A stretch of 46,192 bases of DNA from JASGCK01 sp031430035. GTDB lineage: Bacteria; Pseudomonadota; Gammaproteobacteria; Burkholderiales; Burkholderiaceae_C. The stretch covers positions 1 through 46,192 of the forward strand of contig JANPAS010000047.1 of the NCBI GenBank assembly GCA_031430035.1, written 5' to 3'. A model generated the notes under the pieces. The model did not search any database, was not told the DNA's origin, and saw only the letters and a program-made list of their open reading frames with translations. Position numbers and translations under genes: made by a program. Of this stretch, positions 16,512-26,006 are shown piece after piece. Each line of letters opens with the position of its first letter. The first letter of the stretch is position 1.

Positions 16512-18484
16512 ATTACCGCCCCGACATTGACGGCCTACGTGCCCTTGCTGTTTTAGCCGTTCTTATCTTCCACGCCTTCCCAGGTGCCTTGCCTGGGGGA
16601 TTTGTAGGTGTTGACATTTTTTTTGTTATCTCGGGTTATCTGATTACCACCATCTTGCTCAAGCAACTGGAAGTTAATCAATTTTCTCTTGCACATTTTT
16701 ACGCGCAACGAATCAAGCGCATTTTCCCTGCGCTAGCAACGGTGCTGATTTTTTGCTTGTGGATCGGCTGGATTGCGCTGACTTCTGGGGAATACAAGCA
16801 ACTGGGGCGATATACGGCAGGCGGCGCCGCATTTTTAAATAATTTTTTATTCTGGCGTGATGCGGGTTATTTTGATACTGCTGCGGCTACCAAACCGTTG
16901 CTTCATTTGTGGTCGTTAGCCATTGAGGAGCAGTTCTATTTGATCTGGCCATTGTTATTGCTCATCTGTCACAAGCTATCGCGCATCACTTTCAAGCCTC
17001 AAAGCAAAGCGGTACTCATTGGTGCTATTTTTTGCGCATCACTGACCTATAGCTATCAGCTCGTGGGTCGTGATCTGACCGCCGATTTTTACTCCCCATT
17101 CGCTCGGTTTTGGGAACTTATTGTTGGTGCAGCTTTGGCCTATTGGCACCAGCGGTCACCCATCCTGCAATTGTCCAGACGCGTTAGCTTATCGCTTGCG
17201 GTTATGGGAGTTGGCTTGTTGCTGGTAGGCATGACGCTCATTGACCAAACAAGCGCCTTTCCAGGCCTGTGGGCGCTGCTACCCACGCTGGGCACGGCCT
17301 GTCTCATTGCAGCTGACCCTAGTACATACATCAACAAACAGTGGCTTGCGAGTCGTCCTCTCGTTTGGATAGGACTTATCAGCTATCCACTTTATCTTTG
17401 GCATTGGCCTTTACTCACTTTTGCCCGTATCTTTGAGGGACAAACGCCCACGGTGGCCGTGCGCTGCCTCTTACTTCTAGCAAGTGTTGGGCTTGCTTTT
17501 TTAACGTATCAATTCATTGAGCGTCCCATTCGATTTCCTAGCAACCACCGCAAAGCACCCCAAAGTATCATTAGCATCTTGTGCTTCACTATGCTCGGAT
17601 TGCTTATGGTTGGCTATGCCATCACTCGAAACGATGGGCTGCCTTCCAGACACCATGAGCGTTTAAAGGCTGATGCGAGCAGCATTGTGCTAGGAGCAGA
17701 TCGTGGCTTGCTTAAACACGCATGCAACCTGCCGCAAGATGTAGTCACTCAATTTGAATGGTGCTTGAGCCAAGATAAAACAACGCCTCCGCACTTTGTC
17801 GTCATTGGTGATAGCAAGGGCGAAGCCTTGTACTATGGTCTCGCGCGCGAATCAGGGCAAGACGAAAATTGGATGATGCTGGGCTCTTTTCCCACGTTCA
17901 ATCTACACAAAAATACGCACTCCCATCTGCTGGAACTTGCTTTAAGCCAGTTTGAGCATGAAGGGTCTATACAAACAGTCGTGCTCATCAGCAGCTACAG
18001 ACATCTTTTCCCAACCGATCACGTCAATGGGTTTATTCAAAAAAACTACAGCGATGCGGATATCAAACAAGCTGTTGATGCACAAAATGAAATAGTACAA
18101 AGGCTTCAACGGGCAAACAAAAAAGTGGTGTTTGTCATTGACAATCCCACGCTACCCGACCCCAGCAGTTGCATTGAAGGCAAGATGACCTCTTTGCCTG
18201 TGCTGAATCGCTTGCTTTATCGTGCTGCCAATCCAAACTGCAAAATGGCTTATACAGATCATTTGGTAGGAACAGCGGCTTACCAGCAGTTTGTCAAACT
18301 ACTCGCCAAACGCAATCCACAACTGTTGATTTTTGATCCTGCGCCGCTACTGTGCGACGTTCCTGCCAACCAGTGCACGTACCACGAGGCCAAGTATTTT
18401 TTATACAGCTATGGCGACCACCTCTCTGACTACGCCAATTCAAAAATAGCCAAGCAATTACTGCCGTTGATTCGTCGCCAATAA
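16508..18484 (+). CDS. OafA-like O-acyltransferase with SGNH domain
   Basis: A 658-residue inner-membrane acyltransferase. The N-terminal acyltransferase-3 domain (~1-360, about ten hydrophobic segments) begins YRPDIDGLRALAVLAVLIFHAFPG with the catalytic-type DGLRA and H. SGYLITTILLK, LWSLAIEEQFYLIWP and SYPLYLWHWPLL follow, the last ending in the membrane. The C-terminal SGNH domain shows VIGDSKGEAL (nucleophile region about residues 434-436) and YGDHLSDYANS near the end with the Asp/His pair. Such two-domain proteins O-acetylate LPS or other surface glycans. No ATG is suitable: the TTG at 16508 overlaps the msbA stop as TTGA and places DIDGLRA at the right distance. Its 3' end overlaps waaL convergently by 27 bases. 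Confidence 0.88.
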   Translation: MNYRPDIDGLRALAVLAVLIFHAFPGALPGGFVGVDIFFVISGYLITTILLKQLEVNQFSLAHFYAQRIKRIFPALATVLIFCLWIGWIALTSGEYKQLGRYTAGGAAFLNNFLFWRDAGYFDTAAATKPLLHLWSLAIEEQFYLIWPLLLLICHKLSRITFKPQSKAVLIGAIFCASLTYSYQLVGRDLTADFYSPFARFWELIVGAALAYWHQRSPILQLSRRVSLSLAVMGVGLLLVGMTLIDQTSAFPGLWALLPTLGTACLIAADPSTYINKQWLASRPLVWIGLISYPLYLWHWPLLTFARIFEGQTPTVAVRCLLLLASVGLAFLTYQFIERPIRFPSNHRKAPQSIISILCFTMLGLLMVGYAITRNDGLPSRHHERLKADASSIVLGADRGLLKHACNLPQDVVTQFEWCLSQDKTTPPHFVVIGDSKGEALYYGLARESGQDENWMMLGSFPTFNLHKNTHSHLLELALSQFEHEGSIQTVVLISSYRHLFPTDHVNGFIQKNYSDADIKQAVDAQNEIVQRLQRANKKVVFVIDNPTLPDPSSCIEGKMTSLPVLNRLLYRAANPNCKMAYTDHLVGTAAYQQFVKLLAKRNPQLLIFDPAPLLCDVPANQCTYHEAKYFLYSYGDHLSDYANSKIAKQLLPLIRRQ

Positions 18485-19684
18485 CGTACCCATCATCAGC
18501 AAAATAAATTCGCCCATGCCGGCCCCAAAGAGTGGACAATTCATCATGCCCATCAAAATCGTGATGGCCAGCGTAGCCCTAAGCGCTTGCTGTGCAGATG
18601 AATCCAACTGACGTGAATCACGATAAATCGCTGCGAAAATTGCGAGTAAAAATACTAGACCAATCAGGCCACCTTCAACTGCCCAGAGTAAAAATTGCTG
18701 ATGTGGATTGCTAGGCGGATTAACCTGATCAGCGCCGCCCAGTCGAAGGTAATTGACGCGCCAACTACCAACGCCATGCCCAATTAAAGGCTTATCCTGA
18801 ACAGCTTGCAGCGATTTAACCCAATAATCCAAACGCTGTGCCTGGGATGTATCAAAGTTACCTTTTTGATACTCCAGCACATCCCTCTTTATCTCAGCCA
18901 TTTTGGTTTGAAACCGCGTGGAAACGAATCCAAGCACGAGCGCCATCAAAATGGGAAAAAGCACTGCAACAGGTCTAAATTTTTTCGGCAACAACCAAAA
19001 AATTGCGAGCGATATCGCCAGCAGCATGACGAGATAGCCCGTTCGCCCTGTCATCACAAAAAACACGTTGGCAATCGTGAGTACAAGCGCAATTACCACA
19101 ACAGGTTGACGCCATTTTTGTGGGATTTCAGCGCGTAAAAACCACACAACCACAAGCATGAGTGTGCTCATCACGGGCTGCTCTAAGGTGCTGGCAAACA
19201 CAATGCCTGCGCTAAGTGGGAATTCAGTCATCGCCCAAGGCAGTGGCAAGCTCAGCCATAAAAACCAAGAGCTGAGCACAACAAACAATTGACTAACGAC
19301 GAGTGCCGCGAGAACCTTTAAAGCATCGCACTTTGTCTCAATTAAATAATAAACGGCAGGCAACACCCACAGCCGCGCGTGACGCATAAAACTGACCATG
19401 CGTTCGCTGTCGCCGCCCTCACTCCAAAGCAGTGACAAATACATCCAGGCGAGCCCTATGGCAATGGCCGTGAAGGTGATGTAGCGACTTTTTTCAAAAC
19501 GGAGCTGTCCAGCTCGCCACAGACTCACCAACTTTGCCACAATCGCCAACACAACGAGTAGCTTAGAAATCGACACCAAAGCCACCCCCATGCTGACCGA
19601 CACAGCCAAGCAATACAGCACCGCCATGCTAAACGGATGCGTCGAATAAGGGCGCTTTAAAGGCGCGTCATTCAGGTGCTGCAT
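18458..19684 (-). CDS. waaL: O-antigen ligase-like protein (WaaL/Wzy_C family)
   Basis: A 408-residue integral membrane protein with around ten to twelve hydrophobic segments and a large periplasmic loop. The Wzy_C region reads DYWVKSLQAVQDKPLIGHGVGSWRVNYLR and PPSNPHQQFLLWAVEGGLIGLV; the conserved His in NPHQQFL is the typical ligase/polymerase catalytic position. Ligases of this fold transfer undecaprenyl-linked O-antigen to lipid A-core. It starts 12 bases inside the end of the GT9 gene and is in the LPS neighbourhood (msbA, acyltransferase, GT9), supporting ligase rather than polymerase. No O-antigen polymerase or flippase is in the window. Telling WaaL from Wzy by sequence alone is uncertain. 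Confidence 0.78.
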   Translation of the reverse strand: MQHLNDAPLKRPYSTHPFSMAVLYCLAVSVSMGVALVSISKLLVVLAIVAKLVSLWRAGQLRFEKSRYITFTAIAIGLAWMYLSLLWSEGGDSERMVSFMRHARLWVLPAVYYLIETKCDALKVLAALVVSQLFVVLSSWFLWLSLPLPWAMTEFPLSAGIVFASTLEQPVMSTLMLVVVWFLRAEIPQKWRQPVVVIALVLTIANVFFVMTGRTGYLVMLLAISLAIFWLLPKKFRPVAVLFPILMALVLGFVSTRFQTKMAEIKRDVLEYQKGNFDTSQAQRLDYWVKSLQAVQDKPLIGHGVGSWRVNYLRLGGADQVNPPSNPHQQFLLWAVEGGLIGLVFLLAIFAAIYRDSRQLDSSAQQALRATLAITILMGMMNCPLFGAGMGEFILLMMGTLLATNQRQ

Positions 19685-20766
19685 GCCAAACTCCCACCAG
19701 AGATTAAATTGCGGACAGCCAGCACAATGTCCTCAGCCTCATAAGGGGCAATCAAACGCAAGCACCACGGCACCTCATGGTATGAAGTGACCTCAGCGTA
19801 TGTAAATAGCACCAAGGTCGGTTTACGCATTGCGACCGCCATGTGATAAGGGCCGGAATCAGTTGAAATAAAAACATCGACAGCATCGATAACACCCGTC
19901 AAGCCACTAATAGATGATTGTCCAGCCCAGTCGATGATGTGATTCGTATGACCCCATTTTTTTTGATAAACCGCCACAAACGCTTGATTAATATCTTTTT
20001 CAAACGCCGCACCCGTGAGCACCAAGCTAAATGGCGTCTGCGCGTACATGTGTCCGAGCGCATCAGCTAGCATGCCCAAATCCGGACGCTTGTGCAGCGC
20101 GTCTGGTGTGCCGCAGCCAATGTTGAGGCCAATCACCAGATGGCTTTCGGGTAATTTTGATAGCTGCGCGTTCAGTTGGTCGCGGGCTTGTACACCCGCT
20201 GTTTGCACTTGCAATTCAATCGCCTGTCCGCTACGCTTTAATCCCAAAGCTGCCAGCGCCACATAGTCGCGCTGGGTGTAATCCATTGGCAACGAGAGCT
20301 TATTTGATTGCGCAAACTTCTTTAACGAAGGTGCAGTTTGATCGTAAAAAAATGATCTTCCTAAAAAGCTTGATATGCCCACAGCCTTTGCCCCACTGGC
20401 CTTAGCGCAAGTACGAGTCACTACACTCGTGCGCAGGCCTCCAGCTTCAAAGTCAATAATAAGATCGGGATTCACCTTTGCACAAACCGCCTTCGCCTCA
20501 TCCAATATCGACTTCAGAGGTGTATTTTTCGCCCCCAACTCATGCGGCGAACCACTCCGTATCGTGATGAAATGCGCGCTTGCAAGTAAGTGGTGATTTT
20601 TGATGATCTCTTCAGTGGTATAGCCTTGTTGCTTAGACAAAAACAATAAATGCAGCTGCGCATCTGGCCATCGATTTTTGAGCGTGCGCCAAGCGGCTGA
20701 ACTGCGAAGCAAATCGCCAACGCCCACACTGTGAGCCTTGACCATTAAGATGTTCACCGCACGCAA
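19672..20766 (-). CDS. Family 9 glycosyltransferase (LPS heptosyltransferase-like)
   Basis: A 364-residue GT-B enzyme of the ADP-heptose transferase family. The start reads VNILMVKAHSVGVGDLLRSSAAWRTLKNRWPDAQLHLL, the standard N-terminal Rossmann pattern. The C-terminal half has VIGLNIGCGTPDALHKRPD and STDSGPYHMAVAMRKPTLVLF, the donor-binding segment (ISTDSGPYHMA). It acts at the inner face of the inner membrane on LPS core. It overlaps the preceding decarboxylase gene by 13 bases at its start (an ATG at 20745 would avoid this) and overlaps waaL by 13 bases at its end, so translation is coupled. The acceptor sugar is not predictable. Confidence 0.85.
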   Translation of the reverse strand: MRAVNILMVKAHSVGVGDLLRSSAAWRTLKNRWPDAQLHLLFLSKQQGYTTEEIIKNHHLLASAHFITIRSGSPHELGAKNTPLKSILDEAKAVCAKVNPDLIIDFEAGGLRTSVVTRTCAKASGAKAVGISSFLGRSFFYDQTAPSLKKFAQSNKLSLPMDYTQRDYVALAALGLKRSGQAIELQVQTAGVQARDQLNAQLSKLPESHLVIGLNIGCGTPDALHKRPDLGMLADALGHMYAQTPFSLVLTGAAFEKDINQAFVAVYQKKWGHTNHIIDWAGQSSISGLTGVIDAVDVFISTDSGPYHMAVAMRKPTLVLFTYAEVTSYHEVPWCLRLIAPYEAEDIVLAVRNLISGGSLACST

Positions 20767-23054
20767 TCCGCAAAATAATGTGTGATGCCGTCTGCGCCTT
20801 TTTCTTCCACAAGCCCGTGAATATCAGTTTCAAATCCAGGGCACTCGCGATTGAACTCCCGTGCAAACTTGAGGTAGTCCACAATTTTTTTGTTAAAGAC
20901 TTCCCCAGGAATCAAAAGTGGGATGCCTGGTGGATACGGCGTCACTAAGCCAACGGTGATACGGCCTTCTAGTTTGTCAATCTCTACTCGCTCGGTCTTA
21001 CGGTGCGCGATATAAGCATAGGCATCGCTCGGTGTCATCGCAGGCTCTAAATCGCTTTGGTACACATCCGTGGTCAGTCTTGCGATATCATGCTTGGCAT
21101 AGAGCATATGCACGTGCTGACTCAAGTCTTTGAGCCCCATGCGTTCGTATTTAGGGTGCGCCTTACAAAACTCAGGCAAGATACGCCACATAGGCTGATT
21201 GCGGTCGTAGTCGTCTTTGAATTGTTGCAAAGCCGTGAGCAGCGTGTTCCAGCGCCCTTTGGTAATACCAATCGTGAACATGATGAAGAAGCTGTACAGT
21301 CCCGTCTTCTCGACAATCACGCCGTGCTCAGCCAAAAACTTGGTGACGATGGAAGCGGGTATACCTGTTGGCGCAAACTTGCCATTCAAGTCGAGGCCTG
21401 GCGTGACGATGGTCGATTTGATGGGGTCAAGCATATTGAAACCTGTTTCAATTTTGCCAAAGCCGTGCCAATTTCTAGCGCGATTGTCACCCGTCTTAGC
21501 GCTACGCGCTTCACCCTTCAAAATCCAGTCATCAGCCCGTCCGATGCCCTCTTCGCCCTCGCCTTCTTTTGCAAGCTTATCGGGCCCCCAGACCTTAAAC
21601 CACCAGTCTTTGCCGTATTCGGCATCGACCTTGCGCATGGCACGTCTAAAGTCCAGCGCTTCGGTGATGGACTCCTCCACCAAGGCCGTGCCACCGGGCG
21701 CTTCCATCATGGCCGCAGCCACATCGCAACTGGCAATAATGGCGTACTGCGGGCTGGTGCTGGTGTGCATTAAATACGCTTCGTTGAAGAGGTGGCGGTC
21801 TAACTTGCGGTTTTGCGAATCTTGCACCAGCACATGGCTAGCTTGGCTAATGCCCGCCAAGAGCTTGTGCGTGGACTGAGTGGCAAAAGTGAGCGCCTCT
21901 TTGGGTCGCGTACGGTTTTTGCCCATAGAGTGATACGTGCCATAGAACTTATGGAACGCCGCGTGCGGCAGCCAAGCCTCATCAAAATGCAGCGTGTCCA
22001 CATAGCCATCCAGCAAACCTTTGATCGTCTCGGTGTTGTAGAGCACGCCATCATAGGTGGATTGAGTCACGGTCATCACACGAGGTTTGACCTTCTTAGG
22101 ATCGACGTGTTTTAAGAGCGGATTCGCCGCTATCTTTTTACGAATACTGGCAGGCTCAAACTCTTCTTTAGGAATCGGTCCAATGATGCCAAAGTGGTTA
22201 CGTGTCGGCTTCATAAACACAGGGATCGCACCCGTCATGATGATGGCGTGCAGAATCGATTTGTGGCAGTTTCTATCCACCACCACCACGTCACCTGGGG
22301 CAACCGTGTGGTGCCACACCATCTTGTTGGAAGTGCTTGTACCATTGGTTACAAAAAAGCAGTGATCGGCATTAAAAATGCGCGCCGCATTTTTTTCCGA
22401 CTCGCCAATCGCGCCATCGTGATCTAGCAATTGGCCGAGCTCTTCCACCGCATTGCAGACGTCGGCGCGGAGCATGTTTTCACCAAAAAACTGATGGAAC
22501 ATCTGGCCAATGGGGGTCTTCAAAAACGCCACACCGCCCGAATGCCCCGGACAATGCCAAGAATACGAACCGTCTTGCGCGTAATGCACCAAAGCCTTAA
22601 AGAACGGAGGCTTCACGCCATCTAAGTAACTTTTAGCTTCGCGAATGATGTGCTTGGCAACAAACTCGGGCGTGTCTTCAAACATATGAATGAAGCCATG
22701 CAACTCGCGCAAGATATCATTAGGCAAATGACGGCTGGTTTTGGTCTCACCATAGATATAAATCGGTACATCCGCATTTTTTCGGCGCACTTCTTCAATA
22801 AAAGTACGCAGGCCTAAAACCGCAGGATCCAGTTCAGGGCCTGGTGTGAACTCATCATCATCCACCGACAAGATAAACGCACTGGCGCGGCTTTGCTGCT
22901 GGGCAAACTGGCTCAAATCGCCATAGCTCGTGGCACCCAGCACTTCAAAGCCTTCGCTCTCTATTGCCGTAGCTAACGCACGAATCCCCGAACCCGAGGT
23001 GTTTTCGGTACGAAAATCTTCGTCAATAATGACAATAGGAAAACGAAATTTCAT
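20754..23054 (-). CDS. PLP-dependent Orn/Lys/Arg decarboxylase (large, fold-I)
   Basis: A 766-residue decarboxylase with the three-part layout of the bacterial basic amino acid decarboxylases. A receiver-like wing domain (~1-140) opens FPIVIIDEDFRTENTSGSG. The PLP core includes SWHCPGHSGGVAFLKTPIG, FVTNGTSTSNKMVWHHT, HFDEAWLPHAAF and STHKLLAGISQASH, where the lysine binds PLP. A C-terminal domain follows (VGLVTPYPPGIPLLIPGE). Products would be a polyamine or cadaverine plus CO2, consuming a proton. The size and STHKLLAGISQASH resemble the AdiA/Burkholderiales group, but the substrate (arginine, lysine or ornithine) cannot be decided. No antiporter gene lies beside it, so an acid-resistance pair is not evident. 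It precedes GT9 with a 13-base overlap. Confidence 0.9.
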   Translation of the reverse strand: MKFRFPIVIIDEDFRTENTSGSGIRALATAIESEGFEVLGATSYGDLSQFAQQQSRASAFILSVDDDEFTPGPELDPAVLGLRTFIEEVRRKNADVPIYIYGETKTSRHLPNDILRELHGFIHMFEDTPEFVAKHIIREAKSYLDGVKPPFFKALVHYAQDGSYSWHCPGHSGGVAFLKTPIGQMFHQFFGENMLRADVCNAVEELGQLLDHDGAIGESEKNAARIFNADHCFFVTNGTSTSNKMVWHHTVAPGDVVVVDRNCHKSILHAIIMTGAIPVFMKPTRNHFGIIGPIPKEEFEPASIRKKIAANPLLKHVDPKKVKPRVMTVTQSTYDGVLYNTETIKGLLDGYVDTLHFDEAWLPHAAFHKFYGTYHSMGKNRTRPKEALTFATQSTHKLLAGISQASHVLVQDSQNRKLDRHLFNEAYLMHTSTSPQYAIIASCDVAAAMMEAPGGTALVEESITEALDFRRAMRKVDAEYGKDWWFKVWGPDKLAKEGEGEEGIGRADDWILKGEARSAKTGDNRARNWHGFGKIETGFNMLDPIKSTIVTPGLDLNGKFAPTGIPASIVTKFLAEHGVIVEKTGLYSFFIMFTIGITKGRWNTLLTALQQFKDDYDRNQPMWRILPEFCKAHPKYERMGLKDLSQHVHMLYAKHDIARLTTDVYQSDLEPAMTPSDAYAYIAHRKTERVEIDKLEGRITVGLVTPYPPGIPLLIPGEVFNKKIVDYLKFAREFNRECPGFETDIHGLVEEKGADGITHYFADCVR

Positions 23055-23137
23055 GCGCGGCTTTCTCTTTTTCTTTTATTTTGCTAGGCGCGAAGTTTAA
23101 GGCAAACTAGGATCACTTCTGCATAAAGGATTCAATC

Positions 23138-23575
23138 ATGGAAACATCAACCGTTTGGTGGCTATTGACAGGCGCATTGGTGGCGCTGGAATTAGCTACG
23201 GGCACGTTTTATTTGCTGATGTTGGCACTCGGCATGGCTGCTGGTGCTATTTCTGCGCATCTAGGACTGGTGGGCACCTCCCAATTGGTCGTTGCAGCCT
23301 TGATTGGCGCTGCTGCCGTTTTGGGCTGGCATCGCACACATCCAACAAAATCTAAGCATGCGGCAGATCGCAATCAAGACGTTCATCTAGACATTGGCAA
23401 TACAGTTGAAGTGAAAGAGTGGGCATCGCCGCAAGCCACACTGGTTATGCATCGCGGAGCCGAGTGGGCTGCAAAGCCGAGTGGGCAAGGGCTGCCGAGC
23501 GATACCTTGCCAGACATTGGGCCGCATCGCATCGTTGCCGTCGATGGCAATACACTCGTTCTATCTAAAATTTGA
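23138..23575 (+). CDS. NfeD-family membrane protein
   Basis: A 145-residue short NfeD (NfeD1b-type). Three to four hydrophobic segments occupy residues ~5-70 (VWWLLTGALVALELATGTFYLLMLALGMAAG, then LVVAALIGAAAVLG). A soluble OB-fold domain covers ~85-145 with the HRGAEWAAKP pattern and a closing IVAVDGNTLVLSK. NfeD proteins partner SPFH/stomatin proteins in membrane microdomains, and the next gene, 21 bases on, encodes one. An AAAGGA ribosome-binding site sits before the ATG. Confidence 0.9.
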   Translation: METSTVWWLLTGALVALELATGTFYLLMLALGMAAGAISAHLGLVGTSQLVVAALIGAAAVLGWHRTHPTKSKHAADRNQDVHLDIGNTVEVKEWASPQATLVMHRGAEWAAKPSGQGLPSDTLPDIGPHRIVAVDGNTLVLSKI

Positions 23576-23596
23576 AGCCCATCTATAGGACACATC

Positions 23597-24517
23597 ATGG
23601 AATCCTCTTTTCCCGTCGCACTCGTCTTTGCCATCGTCGTTGTCGTTTTCATTATTCGCGCACTCAAAGTTGTGCCGCAACAAAACGCTTGGGTGGTCGA
23701 GCGACTTGGGAAATATCATTCCACGCTGACGCCAGGACTTAATTTCCTGATTCCCTTCGTCGATGCCGTCGCGTACAAGCACTCGCTGAAAGAGATTGCG
23801 ATGGATGTGCCTGGGCAAGTCTGTATTACCCGAGACAACACGCAGCTGCAAGTGGACGGCATCATCTTCTTTCAAGTCACCGATCCTATGCGTGCCAGCT
23901 ACGGCTCGGCCAACTACATCATGGCGATTACGCAGCTGGCGCAAACCACTTTGCGCTCGGTGATTGGAAAACTGGAACTCGATAAGACCTTCGAAGAGCG
24001 CGAAACCATCAACCACAGCGTCGTCAGCTCGATTGACGCTGCTGCGCTCAATTGGGGCGTGAAAGTGCTGCGCTATGAAATCAAAGACCTCACGCCGCCC
24101 AAAGAAATTTTGCATGCTATGCAGTCGCAAATTACCGCTGAGCGCGAAAAGCGTGCCTTGATTGCCGCGTCCGAAGGACGCCGCCAAGAGCAAATCAACA
24201 TTGCGACTGGTGAGCGCGAAGCCGCCATTGCAAGATCAGAGGGCGAAAAGCAGGCCGTGATTAACAAAGCGCAAGGCGATGCGGCCTCCATTACCGCCGT
24301 GGCCGACGCGACTGCGGGCGCGATTGAGCGTGTGGCGGCAGCGATTCAAAAACCTGGCGGCGAGCAAGCCGTACAACTCCAAGTGGCAGAAAAAGCGGTG
24401 GAGGCTTATTCCAAGGTAGCTGCCAGCAGTACGACCACACTGGTGGTGCCGTCCGATATGAGCCAAGTCAGCACCTTGATTGCATCGGCAATGAAGATGA
24501 CGCAGGCGGTGAAATGA
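23597..24517 (+). CDS. qmcA: SPFH/stomatin-family protein (QmcA, paraslipin)
   Basis: A 306-residue membrane-anchored SPFH protein. One N-terminal transmembrane helix (FPVALVFAIVVVVFIIRAL) precedes the SPFH domain (~20-200), with VPQQNAWVVERLGKYHSTLTPGLNFLIPFVD, then CITRDNTQLQVDGIIFFQVTDP. An alanine/glutamate-rich coiled coil (~190-265, EREKRALIAASEGRRQEQINIA) drives oligomerisation. The family pattern SDMSQVSTLIASAMK closes it. Paired with NfeD, it is thought to organise membrane microdomains and assist membrane-protein quality control. Its stop overlaps the start of the downstream glycosyltransferase by 4 bases (ATGA). Confidence 0.94.
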   Translation: MESSFPVALVFAIVVVVFIIRALKVVPQQNAWVVERLGKYHSTLTPGLNFLIPFVDAVAYKHSLKEIAMDVPGQVCITRDNTQLQVDGIIFFQVTDPMRASYGSANYIMAITQLAQTTLRSVIGKLELDKTFEERETINHSVVSSIDAAALNWGVKVLRYEIKDLTPPKEILHAMQSQITAEREKRALIAASEGRRQEQINIATGEREAAIARSEGEKQAVINKAQGDAASITAVADATAGAIERVAAAIQKPGGEQAVQLQVAEKAVEAYSKVAASSTTTLVVPSDMSQVSTLIASAMKMTQAVK

Positions 24518-26001
24518 CGAAATGGAATGAGATGAAAAAAGATCGGTTGACGCTGACACTTTTCGTTTTACTTTTCGTTATTGTTCTCGCGCGATTTGCC
24601 CTTCTCAACCAATATCCACTGATCGGCACGACTGAGCCGCGCTATGCCGAATTGGCTAGGAAAATGCTCACAAGTGGCGACTGGGTCACGCTGTGGGTGA
24701 GTGATGGTGTGCCGTTGTGGGGGAAACCACCGCTACTGTTTTGGTTAGATGCCATCTCTATGAGCTGGCTTGGCATCAACGAATTTGCGCTACGTCTGCC
24801 GACTTTCATCGCATCGTTACTCACTATCGGCCTACTTTGGTTTTGGCCTTATTCTGCACGGCCCGTAGGCTCGCATACCCTTTTATCTCTTATCACCAGT
24901 TTGATTTATATCTCCACACCGTTTGGATTTTTTGCGGCAGGTTTCGTGGCAACCGATATTTTTTTAGCGGGCGGATTAACGCTATCCATGGTGAGCTTCT
25001 GGAGGACGATATCAAACGACGACAGCGTCAAAAGTGCATGGTGGCGCTGGGGATTTTTTGTTGGCATGGCGATTGGACTTTTAGCCAAAGGCCCGCTCGC
25101 CCTGGTTTTGCTCGGCCTTTCTTTATTCTTATGGGGGCTCTGCTCGCCCAAAGCTCGTTTCCTCGTGATTTGGGAGAAGCTGCCTTGGCTGAGTGGTCTT
25201 ATGCTCATGGCTTTGATCGCATTCCCGTGGTACATCATGGCGGAAATTCGCACGCCAGGATTTTTATACCATTTCATCATTGGCGAGCACATTGAGCGAT
25301 TCTTCGTCAAAGACTGGGCGGGCGGGCGCTTTGCGGCGAGTCATGGCGAGCCCCTAGGCATGATTTGGTGGTTTGCCATCGAATCATTTTTGCCTTGGCT
25401 GCTGCTTGTCATCCCCGCGCTTTACCTCGCATGGCGTGATAGAACAAAAACACGCAGTGCAGCAATCGCCGTATCCTATGCGCCCTCTTCTGAGACGCAA
25501 TACTTGCTGTGCTGGGTTTTTGCACCATTACTACTCTTTTCACCCTCACGCAACATCTTAGAAGCCTATATGCTGACTGCCTTGCCAGCATTTGCTTTGC
25601 TGATGAACCAAGTCATCACTCACCTGATAGAGCGTAGCAGCGCTTGGCGCTGGAGCATGGTGCTAGCAGTGCCTGCGCCGCTGGTTGTGGTTATTGCTGT
25701 GGTCTTCTTTAACCCTGTGCTAGATAAACAATCGCAAAAGCATTTGCTCAAAAACTGGTCCCCAGGTACGCCCTTGGTCTACATTGGCAAGGTGCCACCA
25801 TCGGCTGCTTTTTATTCACAAAACCAAGCGTTGGACGCCCCTAGCTTGGCCCAGTTGGAAGCAACCCTCCCAGCGCCACCGCGGCATGAGCCTATGACCG
25901 TAGTGATGCACCAAACAGCGTTTGACTCGATGACCTCTTCACAAAAAATACAATGGCAACTCATTGAAGTTTATGGCGAGTACGTCATGCTGCGAAAATA
26001 G
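24514..26001 (+). CDS. Family 39 glycosyltransferase, ArnT-like
   Basis: A 495-residue GT-C membrane enzyme with about ten to twelve transmembrane segments. The first periplasmic loop holds YPLIGTTEPRYAELARKMLTSGDWVTLW; the Glu (and a nearby acidic residue) in the E-P-R-Y-A-E motif is the catalytic region of ArnT/PMT enzymes. WGKPPLLFWLDAISM and AKGPLALVL follow, as in ArnT. These enzymes transfer a sugar from undecaprenyl phosphate in the periplasm: ArnT adds L-Ara4N to lipid A, others modify proteins or glycans. No arn biosynthesis genes are present, so the sugar is unknown. Position between qmcA and lptF suggests an envelope-lipid role. Confidence 0.87.
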   Translation: MTKWNEMKKDRLTLTLFVLLFVIVLARFALLNQYPLIGTTEPRYAELARKMLTSGDWVTLWVSDGVPLWGKPPLLFWLDAISMSWLGINEFALRLPTFIASLLTIGLLWFWPYSARPVGSHTLLSLITSLIYISTPFGFFAAGFVATDIFLAGGLTLSMVSFWRTISNDDSVKSAWWRWGFFVGMAIGLLAKGPLALVLLGLSLFLWGLCSPKARFLVIWEKLPWLSGLMLMALIAFPWYIMAEIRTPGFLYHFIIGEHIERFFVKDWAGGRFAASHGEPLGMIWWFAIESFLPWLLLVIPALYLAWRDRTKTRSAAIAVSYAPSSETQYLLCWVFAPLLLFSPSRNILEAYMLTALPAFALLMNQVITHLIERSSAWRWSMVLAVPAPLVVVIAVVFFNPVLDKQSQKHLLKNWSPGTPLVYIGKVPPSAAFYSQNQALDAPSLAQLEATLPAPPRHEPMTVVMHQTAFDSMTSSQKIQWQLIEVYGEYVMLRK

Positions 26002-26006
26002 TCTTC

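Noticed and set aside
21057..21773. A 238-residue open frame on the plus strand
   Set aside because: It is antisense to the well-supported decarboxylase gene, has no recognisable domain, and is a shadow of that gene's codon bias.
23561..24193. A 210-residue open frame on the minus strand
   Set aside because: Antisense to qmcA/nfeD, which have clear family motifs and ribosome-binding sites; no protein features of its own.
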